Below, piece after piece: positions 1-7,148 of a stretch of 9,426 bases of DNA. Each line of letters starts with the position of its first letter. Within the stretch, counting starts at the first letter, position 1. Source of the DNA: DUAL01 sp036012565 (lineage in GTDB: Bacteria; Bacteroidota; Bacteroidia; Flavobacteriales; BACL11); the NCBI GenBank assembly GCA_036012565.1, contig DASCPP010000126.1:1-9426 (forward strand), read 5' to 3'. Made by a program: the position numbers and the translations under genes. A model generated the notes under the pieces. It saw only the letters and a list, made by a program, of their open reading frames with translations. It searched no databases and had not been told where the DNA came from.

Positions 1-681
1 ATGAAAACAGCAGTATTATTATCAGGATGTGGTGTATATGATGGTGCAGAAATTCATGAATCTGTTCTTGCCTTATTGGCACTTTCACAAAACAAGTTGG
101 AATTTATATGTACAGCTCCAGATGTAAATCAACATCATGTAATAAATCATACAAATGGAGAAGAAATGAATGAGGTAAGAAATGTGTTTGTAGAATCTGC
201 AAGAATTGCAAGAGGAGAGATTGTTTCACTTTCTGAATTAAATAAAAATAATATTTCTTCTCTTGTAATTCCTGGAGGATTTGGTGCTGCTAAGAACTTA
301 AGTAATTGGGCTTTTGAAGGGCCAAATGGATATGTTCTACAAGAAGTTAAAGATTTGATTTTGCACTGCATTGAAAACAAAAAACCAATTGTTGCTCTTT
401 GCATATCACCAACACTTATTGCTAAATCTTTAGAGGGAACAGCATATAATCCCCAATTAACACTTGGCTCAACAGAGGAAAATTCAGAATATGATATAGC
501 AGAAATAAATGGGGCAATTTCATCTGTTGGAGCAGTGGCTAATAACAAATCTATAAAGGAAATTTGTGTTGATGAAAATCTAAGAATTATCTCAGCACCT
601 TGCTATATGTTAAATGCCAGGGTAAATGAAATTTACAACAATACAAAAATGGCTATTGATAGATTGTCTGATTATTTTTAA
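1..681 (+). CDS. elbB: ElbB-type DJ-1/PfpI-family glyoxalase-like protein
   Basis: This 226-residue protein matches the ElbB family (also called ElbB/SCRP-27A or isoprenoid biosynthesis glyoxalase), a cytoplasmic branch of the DJ-1/PfpI class I glutamine amidotransferase-like fold. Seen: the N-terminal signature LSGCGVYDGAEIHE (residues 7-20), the PGGFGAAKNL glycine loop (91-100), and the nucleophile-elbow cysteine Cys134 in VALCISP. Glu17 is the likely acidic partner of the cysteine. E. coli ElbB was named for raising lycopene yield and has been reported to have weak glyoxalase activity; the physiological substrate is unclear. The length is close to the usual ~217-220 residues. The start is the first base of the window, so the upstream signals cannot be seen, but the N-terminus aligns with family starts and the gene is probably complete. 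It ends in TAA and faces the minus-strand cluster. There is no signal peptide or membrane segment. Confidence 0.93.
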   Translation: MKTAVLLSGCGVYDGAEIHESVLALLALSQNKLEFICTAPDVNQHHVINHTNGEEMNEVRNVFVESARIARGEIVSLSELNKNNISSLVIPGGFGAAKNLSNWAFEGPNGYVLQEVKDLILHCIENKKPIVALCISPTLIAKSLEGTAYNPQLTLGSTEENSEYDIAEINGAISSVGAVANNKSIKEICVDENLRIISAPCYMLNARVNEIYNNTKMAIDRLSDYF

Positions 682-724
682 ATTTACCAAAGCTCTAAAG
701 CAAATGGAAATGTGGGGGGCCTAT

Positions 725-784
725 TCGGGGACCTTTTAAGGGGTCTAATCTAGTAAAATGTAATCCTCTCATCCCGACTTTTTT
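725..784 (+). terminator. Possible weak terminator after elbB in the convergent gap
   Basis: The 101-bp gap between the convergent elbB and glycosylasparaginase genes holds two weak stems on the plus strand. One is GACCTT/GGGGTC around a TTAA loop at 730-745, with two G-U pairs. The other is an outer TCGGG (725-729) / CCCGA (773-777) pairing that is followed by a run of six T (779-784). Such a structure would stop elbB transcription, and the position after a convergent pair is right. However, the long inner loop and the wobble pairs make it a poor textbook terminator, so this is an inference from position plus a marginal structure. Confidence 0.3.
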
Positions 785-1667
785 ATATTTTTGTTTCAAA
801 CATAAAATCACAATCTACTAATTCCTCTCTTTTGGCTGTATTAATAGAATATTGAAATCCTTTCCGTAGTGAGTAAGCCCCATATTCTCCTTTTTTATTT
901 ATGGCTAAAAAGCCGACTTGAAATTCATGCGGATCTCTCTGTCCTTCAATAATTCTGTGCACCGCCATTTCACATGCCTCTTGTGGTGACTTCCCCTGTC
1001 GCATTAATTCTACAATAAGGAATGAGCCAGACATTTTCATTACCGATTCTCCTTTTCCAGTAGCACAAGCCGCCCCATATTTATTATCCACAAAAAGCCC
1101 TGCCCCAATAATAGGGGAATCGCCCACTCGACCGTAATATTTCCAGGCCAAACCAGAGGTCGTACAACTCCCTGATAGATTGCCATGATTATCTAGAGCA
1201 ATCATCCCTATGGTATCATGGTTATGTTGGTCGATAAACATGGCATCTTGCGGATGATTGTCCATCCAACTTTCCCATCTTTTCTTGGCATTTTCGGTGA
1301 GCATATTTTGCTCTGTAAAGCCTTGTTTTAACGCAAATTGTAAGGCCCCATCTCCAACCAATAAATGATGTGGAGTTTCTTCCATAACCTTTCGGGCAAC
1401 AGCCACTGCATTTTTGATATTCTTCAAGAAAGCAACGCCTCCACAATTGCCTTCATGGTCCATTATACAAGCATCAGTGGTTACATTTCCTTCTCTATCT
1501 GGCATGCCACCATAACCCACTGATGTAACTTCCGGATCGGATTCAGCTACCATCACCCCTTGTTCTACCGCATCCAATGCAACTCCCTTTTCTTTTAAAA
1601 TCTCCCAAGCTTTTTTGTTAGCATTTAAGCCATGTTTCCAGGTGGAAAGAACGATTGCTTTTTTCAT
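783..1667 (-). CDS. Glycosylasparaginase (N4-(beta-N-acetylglucosaminyl)-L-asparaginase), no signal peptide
   Basis: This 294-residue Ntn-hydrolase of the asparaginase-2 family should hydrolyse GlcNAc-Asn to aspartate and an aminoglycan. Enzymes of this family are made as a precursor that cleaves itself just before the catalytic Thr to give alpha and beta chains. Seen: the cleavage/nucleophile motif HDTIG with Thr152, the substrate-binding GRVGDSP segment with Arg180 and Asp183, the ATGKGE loop with Thr203-Gly204, and Trp10 in STWKHG. These fit the Elizabethkingia (Flavobacterium) meningosepticum enzyme, whose Thr152, Arg180 and Asp183 have the same numbers as I recall them. The W-K-H-G N-terminus and the GRVGDSP loop favour glycosylasparaginase over the isoaspartyl peptidase/plant asparaginase branch. 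An in-frame TAG lies six codons upstream of the ATG with no other start between, so there is no room for a leader and the protein is probably cytoplasmic. The ATG is one base after the ispG stop codon, so it is cotranslated with ispG and lies last in the cluster. Confidence 0.92.
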   Translation of the reverse strand: MKKAIVLSTWKHGLNANKKAWEILKEKGVALDAVEQGVMVAESDPEVTSVGYGGMPDREGNVTTDACIMDHEGNCGGVAFLKNIKNAVAVARKVMEETPHHLLVGDGALQFALKQGFTEQNMLTENAKKRWESWMDNHPQDAMFIDQHNHDTIGMIALDNHGNLSGSCTTSGLAWKYYGRVGDSPIIGAGLFVDNKYGAACATGKGESVMKMSGSFLIVELMRQGKSPQEACEMAVHRIIEGQRDPHEFQVGFLAINKKGEYGAYSLRKGFQYSINTAKREELVDCDFMFETKI

Positions 1668-1668
1668 A

Positions 1669-3585
1669 TTAATTTGATTTTTCTACCCAATCTCCATGTT
1701 TTTTTATTAAACTTATTAAAGAATTAACTGCTTTGGTTTCAGGAATATTTTTCTCTACCACAGTTTGTTCTTTATAAAGCGTGATTTTGCCAGGACCTGT
1801 TCCTACATAGCCGTAATCTGCATCTGCCATTTCGCCTGGCCCGTTTACAATACAACCCATAATTCCAATTTTTACTCCTTTCAAATGATCTGTTTCTTTT
1901 CTGATTTTAGCAGTGGTTTCTTGCAAATCAAAAAGGGTTCTTCCGCAACTAGGGCAAGAAATATATTCCGTTTTTGAAATTCTTGTTCTACTGGCTTGTA
2001 AAATTCCAAATGCTAATGAATTTACAGATTGGCCCGAACCGCAATTTTCTGCTGCAATAAATATACCATCTCCTAATCCATCTAAAAGTAGTGCTCCAAA
2101 ATCAGAACTAGCAGAAAGTTGTAATTGCTCATCCGAGAAATTGTTATAAGCCCTACCAATAATAACTGGAGTTTTTATCTTGTTATTTATCAGCACTGTA
2201 AAGAGTTTTCTTTGCTCTGCTAATCCGTTTTTATTATAAGTGTCTATCAGTAAAACGACTGTTTTATCTTTTTTTAGTTTGCTAAGAAGTTCTTCTGACA
2301 AATCAGACAAACAAATATAAACCACATTTAGTTTTTCGGAAAATTCCGTATTTTCTAAATACTCGCTAACTGTTAAAAAAGAAAATCCTTTCTTGTGAGT
2401 TAGCCATTTTTTATAATTGTAAATAACCCCTAAAGTTCCCGGAACTTCAAAGTCCACATCATGATTCCCTACAAAGACGAAATCGGTTGCCATATCAGAA
2501 ATATGCCACTTATCCAAAGGAACAGAATAATTGTAGCCCAATGAAAAAAAGGAGGCGGGGGTGATTTTTTCTTTTAGGCAAAAATCTGCCATTACAATGG
2601 GAACATTTTTATTTCCAATATTCAACACCTCAATCGTTTCTCTTTTTACATAATCAAATGCATGCAAAGGATTTTCCGTAATTTGCTCAATCTCCTCATG
2701 GGTTTCAATCCCTTTAAAATGGGTAAGTAAATTTTTAGCAACTGGCATTTCAAATTCAGGGGCTTCCGTAAGTGAAACGCGAATGGTATCCCCTAGCCCA
2801 TCTGCTAAAAGCGTTCCAATTCCTACTGCCGATTTTATCCGCCCATCTTCTCCTTCTCCAGCTTCTGTAACGCCCAAATGAAGCGGATAATTCATACCCT
2901 CTTTTATCATTTCATTTACCAAAAGACGATAGGCCTGCACCATTACTCTGGTGTTAGATGCCTTCATGGAAAGAATAATATCATGGTAATTTTCATCACG
3001 ACAAATTCTTAAAAATTCCATGGCTGATTCTACCATCCCTTTTGGCGTATCGCCATAACGAGATAAAATCCTATCTGAAAGGGAGCCGTGATTGGTGCCA
3101 ATTCGCATTGCCGTTCCATACTCTTTACAAATATGAACCAAAGGCGTAAATTTTTCTCTAATTCTATCTAGTTCTGCATTATAACTTTCGTCTGTATATT
3201 CTAATGTTTCGAACCTTTTTTTATCGGCATAATTCCCAGGATTTACCCTAACTTTTTCCACAATTCTTGCCGCAATTTCAGCCGCATTTGGGGTATAATG
3301 AATATCGGCAACAATGGGAGTAGTATATCCTCTTTTTCGTAATTCGTCTTTTATATTTTGTAAATTCTCAGCTTCCTTTTTGCTTGGGGCAGTAATTCTG
3401 ACTAGTTCACAACCGCTTTCAATCATCCTAATGGATTCCTCCACAGTGGCCATGGTGTCCATGGTATCAGTTATGGTCATAGACTGCACTCGGATGGGAT
3501 TCTCTCCCCCAAAACCGATATCCCCAACCATTACTTCTCTTGTTTTAAAACGAGAAAATTTTGTTAAACTATTACAATACTGCAT
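1669..3585 (-). CDS. ispG: 4-hydroxy-3-methylbut-2-en-1-yl diphosphate synthase, long three-domain form
   Basis: IspG (GcpE) converts methylerythritol cyclodiphosphate to HMBPP, the next-to-last step of the MEP isoprenoid pathway, using a [4Fe-4S] cluster in the cytoplasm. Seen: an N-terminal TIM-barrel domain (about residues 10-290) with the IRVQSMT motif and VRVNPGNY (112-119), then an extra domain (about 290-525), then the C-terminal iron-sulfur domain. The cluster ligands are Cys544 and Cys547 (SCPSCGRT), Cys578 (GCIVNGPGE) and Glu585; their spacing matches E. coli Cys270/273/305 and Glu312. At 638 residues it is much longer than E. coli IspG (about 370) because of the middle insert domain, a form known from Bacteroidetes, chlamydiae and plants. 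The start ATG overlaps the stop of the upstream PNGase gene as TAATG, which implies translational coupling. Its stop is followed after one base by the glycosylasparaginase ATG. All key residues are intact, so it should be active. Confidence 0.97.
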   Translation of the reverse strand: MQYCNSLTKFSRFKTREVMVGDIGFGGENPIRVQSMTITDTMDTMATVEESIRMIESGCELVRITAPSKKEAENLQNIKDELRKRGYTTPIVADIHYTPNAAEIAARIVEKVRVNPGNYADKKRFETLEYTDESYNAELDRIREKFTPLVHICKEYGTAMRIGTNHGSLSDRILSRYGDTPKGMVESAMEFLRICRDENYHDIILSMKASNTRVMVQAYRLLVNEMIKEGMNYPLHLGVTEAGEGEDGRIKSAVGIGTLLADGLGDTIRVSLTEAPEFEMPVAKNLLTHFKGIETHEEIEQITENPLHAFDYVKRETIEVLNIGNKNVPIVMADFCLKEKITPASFFSLGYNYSVPLDKWHISDMATDFVFVGNHDVDFEVPGTLGVIYNYKKWLTHKKGFSFLTVSEYLENTEFSEKLNVVYICLSDLSEELLSKLKKDKTVVLLIDTYNKNGLAEQRKLFTVLINNKIKTPVIIGRAYNNFSDEQLQLSASSDFGALLLDGLGDGIFIAAENCGSGQSVNSLAFGILQASRTRISKTEYISCPSCGRTLFDLQETTAKIRKETDHLKGVKIGIMGCIVNGPGEMADADYGYVGTGPGKITLYKEQTVVEKNIPETKAVNSLISLIKKHGDWVEKSN

Positions 3586-6500
3586 TATAACTTCACTACT
3601 TTCTTAATAATTTTTTCTTTCATATTTTGGATCCTTATAAAATAAACACCTGTCGGGAGATAAGTTAAATCAAACTGTTTTGAAATTACCCCTTGAAAAT
3701 CAACAGCCGTTTTCATTACTAATTTTCCTAAATTATTATAGAAGCTAATGTTTGTTTGTGTATCTAAATAACCCTGAATAGTAATAATGTTATTTGTTGG
3801 GTTTGGAAAAATTCTCCAAGGATATTTCTCTTTCTCTTCTAATGAGGTTGTATTTTCTACTCTAAACTCATGAAAAATATATTTACCAAAATCTGGTTCA
3901 AAATAATTTACTGCTGGAGCATTACAACTGACTGGGGTGGTAATAAAGCGTACCACTCCTGAACCATCACTATTTGCCCAAAAATCCAATCCATCATCAT
4001 CTGTATCATGTACTTCAAAACGATAGCATCCTGGGGTTAACAAAATAGAATCTCTGTATTGTGTCCCCCAACTAAGTGGACCGCTTGTATAAATAGTATT
4101 ACCACTACCATCATAAATATCCCACGTAGTTTCAGAAATAAAAGGCAATGATGTCCCTGAATTGGTTTGAATGCAAAGTCCAAAAAAACTAGGATAAATA
4201 GGTGTTGGAGAAAAAGGAGATGAGAAAAGATTATTATGCGAATATTGATCAGTACTTGCATTTGGGTTTTTCACTTCTGCATAAAAAATATTATTGATAG
4301 TATCTAATGTTTGCCAAAGGGTAGAGGGAGCTGGTAATTCTACTACCTCTTTCTCTAAAAAATCTAAATTCCCATTCCATAAAAATGTTTCTGGAGTAGT
4401 GGCATTGTTTATCCAATAGTCAATAGTTAAAGCAGTTAAAGTAGCACTTCCAGTATTTTGAATCACTACTTTTGGATTTCCGCAAATAGGATTGGTTCTG
4501 GAATGCACTACTTTATCGGTTGGTGAAAGCACCTCTACTATTGCGGCATCTAAAGTAAAATTAGGAACTCCATAACTTACTAGTTGATTACTTACCCAAT
4601 AATTTGAACTCCCACCTGAATTGACCCCATAATCAAAAACATGAGATTGTCCAGGTGTAACTAATGATGTAATGTCGACTTGCCTTAAATCAGTTGCTTT
4701 ACCCGGACACCAACCTGCCCTATCGTAAATCCAAGTGCCTCCTTGCGGATAAACAGGATTGTCAGCACATTCAGTCAATACTTGCCAGCTTTCAATAGGT
4801 GGATTTGCTGCATCAACATTCAAATAATGTGTTCTCGGAATAAACTCTCCATCTTGTCCATGCCCTGTAATTACACTCCTAATTTTATATGCTGATGCAT
4901 TTGGGAGCATTAAATTTGATCTTGGTTCAAAAGCTCTATCAGACATAATAGTTGAGTAGTTCTTAGATTGCGGCCTCCATATTTGCTGCATCTCTAATAC
5001 ATCTCTTGGGGGGGTTCCTACAATAAAATGAAATTTAATATCTAAATCTTCTTGCCATTGCCCTCCTCCGCTAACAGTCATCTGTTTTGGCCCTTTTAAA
5101 ACAGGGGTATAATCTGTAACGTCAAAATACCAACTCTCACCAAATTCTCCAAAATCAACACCCATTCCATAAGGTGTAACGAAAGACATAATCTGAAAAA
5201 CCATAGGATAACGATTATAATAATTCAACTCATTAATATTTATCGTCCCATCAATATGGGTAGTGTCTATATTGGTTAAGATTCCGCTTGTATCATAGAT
5301 ATAAGTATAGCTCAGTGATTCCCAAAGTGTGTCAATTAAAACAATTCCAATGCTATCATTTTGCATAGTATTATAATTTGGGAAAATATCTCTTAGTGTC
5401 ACAATATTTGGTGTAGCTAACAAAGAATCAATGATGGTATCATTCATTATAGAAATTACATATTCGCCTTGATAGAACGAAATATTTGGACGAAATGCAG
5501 TGGAGGAAAAGAAGGTAGGAATATTTTCTCCTTGACTAATTTCCCACTTTACATTACCGTTAAATATTGCTTCTTGACTATAAACAGAATTATCATTAGC
5601 TGTATTTCCACTACCTTCATTAAATGGATAATACCCCACCAAATTAGCATAACTTGTATGAGTAGAGTCTAACCTTTGATGCATCCATTTTTGAATAGTA
5701 GTATCACCTAACTCCTGATTGAAGATTCTGAGTTCTTTTATTTTTCCGTGCCAAAAATAACCTGCTCCATTTGCCCTTGAAGCAAGTTTGAAAGATTGTA
5801 TATTCATTGATTTTGTTTTCCCTGTTCCAGAATGCCACAATTGCCCATTTCTGTAAATCTTCATGCTTCCTGTAATTGCATTTTTTGTAAACGCCCAATG
5901 ACTCCAACCTCCTGTGTATTCATTTAAATTAGCTGCTTTGTCTATCCTGTCGTATGAGGATGTGCCATCATTTCCGCAATCCCAATATATTCTTCCATTA
6001 CTCCAAGGAAAGTGTACATTTACGGTTCTATTTCCACTAGTATCTAATGCTTCAAAGAATGTAGTATTGACTGGTAAAACATTTTCGTCTCCATTGGCCC
6101 AAAAAGATATCGTAATCATATCACTAATTGTATTAAAAGCCGAATCAGCTATGTCTATGTGTCCCTGCCCACTTACTTTTATACAAGTTGCATCCGTTGA
6201 ATAAACCCCTATACTATCTGCTGTATTTTCAGCTAGTATTAAAGCAGAAGAAGAATTGGAAGAATCTGTAAATGAGAACTCTACAATAATGTTAGAAACA
6301 GAATCCCATACAAATGGAATATGAAATTGTAATCTATTTACCCCTAAATTTAACATAGTATTAGCGTAATACACCTCAGTAAACCCAGACAGATGAGGGT
6401 TAGCAGGGTTAAGTATGCTATCAGCAGTTAATTTCAATTTAATTTTTAAAAAGTTTATCAGTTGGGGATTGTTAATTACATTAATTGAAATAGCATTTAT

Positions 6501-7112
6501 AGTATCGTTTACTAATCCATGTATATAGTTCCCAATACTGTCAAGTATTAATAATTCATCTGCTTTGTACAAGAATTGTGATTTTCCTGAAACCTGATTT
6601 GATTCTAAAACAAAATCTAATGGCGTATTACCATTGCCAATGACTGTTGTGTCTTCACTTATAATTGAATCAACAACAGTATTGTACTGTATAAAGTGGC
6701 GGTAATTAAAAATTGGACTATTTGAATAATTATATGTTGTTCCTGAAAAATTTGAGATTATATAATCTGGTGTAAAATTTAAAATAGAGTCTACTCTAGA
6801 CGAATCATGTATATATGTTTGGCAACTATAGTCCCATGCTCCGCAACCAATTCTTGAATTCCCTCCAGGATTATTACTATTATTATCTTTACACCTCATA
6901 TTATAAGACATAATTATTTTTTCAAAAGTTAAATTCGTGTCATTTGGAAAATAAGCTATGGTATCTCTTGCGCCACTACCTGTTGAATTCCCATTTCCAT
7001 CGGTCCATGCATCATGAATAAAGGTTTGTACAACAATGGTGTCGCCAGGATTTTGTGCATAAATATTAGTCAGTACAAAAAATCCTATTAGGCTAAAAAA
7101 TATCTTTTTCAT
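3585..7112 (-). CDS. Secreted PNGase F-like N-glycanase with inserted LamG-like domain and T9SS sorting tail
   Basis: This 1175-residue exported protein should cut N-glycans from asparagine of glycoproteins, leaving aspartate. Signal peptide: residues 1-19, cut after YA before Gln20. PNGase N-terminal domain, first piece: about 24-97, with Cys74, Cys90 and Trp93-Asp94, where Asp94 aligns by eye with catalytic Asp60 of PNGase F. A long insertion follows (about 98-640): a beta-rich module (about 175-285) of a type frequent in Bacteroidetes surface proteins, then a LamG/concanavalin-like fold (about 305-480) with the SFWAN and GGWSHWAF signatures. The PNGase domain resumes at FVTPY (644-648) and DVTDY (664-668). 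The C-terminal PNGase domain has TGHG (749-752), Glu756 in GEFIPRTH aligning with Glu206, and the diagnostic TWIYDRAGWCPG (793-804) with Cys782/Cys802. Then come CARDB-like and Asp-rich beta modules (about 855-1090) and a type A T9SS sorting domain (1098-1175: IFPNPTNN, GVYFIR, a basic end). The Glu118 position appears to be Ser/Gly (SGGG, 681-684). The stop overlaps the ispG start. The PNGase family call is firm; activity is inferred. Confidence 0.88.
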   Translation of the reverse strand: MKKIFFSLIGFFVLTNIYAQNPGDTIVVQTFIHDAWTDGNGNSTGSGARDTIAYFPNDTNLTFEKIIMSYNMRCKDNNSNNPGGNSRIGCGAWDYSCQTYIHDSSRVDSILNFTPDYIISNFSGTTYNYSNSPIFNYRHFIQYNTVVDSIISEDTTVIGNGNTPLDFVLESNQVSGKSQFLYKADELLILDSIGNYIHGLVNDTINAISINVINNPQLINFLKIKLKLTADSILNPANPHLSGFTEVYYANTMLNLGVNRLQFHIPFVWDSVSNIIVEFSFTDSSNSSSALILAENTADSIGVYSTDATCIKVSGQGHIDIADSAFNTISDMITISFWANGDENVLPVNTTFFEALDTSGNRTVNVHFPWSNGRIYWDCGNDGTSSYDRIDKAANLNEYTGGWSHWAFTKNAITGSMKIYRNGQLWHSGTGKTKSMNIQSFKLASRANGAGYFWHGKIKELRIFNQELGDTTIQKWMHQRLDSTHTSYANLVGYYPFNEGSGNTANDNSVYSQEAIFNGNVKWEISQGENIPTFFSSTAFRPNISFYQGEYVISIMNDTIIDSLLATPNIVTLRDIFPNYNTMQNDSIGIVLIDTLWESLSYTYIYDTSGILTNIDTTHIDGTININELNYYNRYPMVFQIMSFVTPYGMGVDFGEFGESWYFDVTDYTPVLKGPKQMTVSGGGQWQEDLDIKFHFIVGTPPRDVLEMQQIWRPQSKNYSTIMSDRAFEPRSNLMLPNASAYKIRSVITGHGQDGEFIPRTHYLNVDAANPPIESWQVLTECADNPVYPQGGTWIYDRAGWCPGKATDLRQVDITSLVTPGQSHVFDYGVNSGGSSNYWVSNQLVSYGVPNFTLDAAIVEVLSPTDKVVHSRTNPICGNPKVVIQNTGSATLTALTIDYWINNATTPETFLWNGNLDFLEKEVVELPAPSTLWQTLDTINNIFYAEVKNPNASTDQYSHNNLFSSPFSPTPIYPSFFGLCIQTNSGTSLPFISETTWDIYDGSGNTIYTSGPLSWGTQYRDSILLTPGCYRFEVHDTDDDGLDFWANSDGSGVVRFITTPVSCNAPAVNYFEPDFGKYIFHEFRVENTTSLEEKEKYPWRIFPNPTNNIITIQGYLDTQTNISFYNNLGKLVMKTAVDFQGVISKQFDLTYLPTGVYFIRIQNMKEKIIKKVVKL

Positions 7113-7138
7113 CCTTTAAGTTTTTTAGAAATGTGCTG

Positions 7139-7146
7139 CAAAATTA
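7139..7146 (-). promoter_or_regulatory. Bacteroidetes-type -7 promoter box upstream of the PNGase gene
   Basis: On the minus strand the 36-bp gap between the DUF502 stop and the PNGase start contains TAATTTTG, a perfect match to the Bacteroidetes -7 consensus TAnnTTTG. A TTA (two of three bases of the -33 TTG) lies 19 bases upstream, inside the end of the DUF502 gene. The expected transcript start would leave a leader of about 20 bases before the PNGase ATG. This suggests that PNGase-ispG-glycosylasparaginase can be transcribed independently of DUF502. An eight-base match in AT-rich DNA can arise by chance, but the position is exactly right. Confidence 0.5.
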
Positions 7147-7148
7147 CT

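Noticed and set aside
147..548. 133-codon minus-strand open frame inside elbB
   Set aside because: It is fully antisense to a well-recognised elbB, and its protein has no recognisable family or motif.
714..745. Possible G-quadruplex
   Set aside because: Only three separate G tracts are present; a fourth would have to be made by splitting the six-G run, so the case is weak.
1765..3607. Plus-strand open frames of 70-97 codons inside ispG
   Set aside because: They are antisense to an intact, highly conserved ispG and have no recognisable product.
4037..6204. Several 67-96 codon open frames on both strands inside the PNGase-like gene
   Set aside because: They are chance frames in AT-rich sequence; the PNGase frame is continuous and domain-rich throughout.
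7113..7120. AAAGG directly before the PNGase ATG as a ribosome binding site
   Set aside because: It abuts the start codon with no spacer, and Bacteroidetes genes commonly lack functional Shine-Dalgarno sequences.
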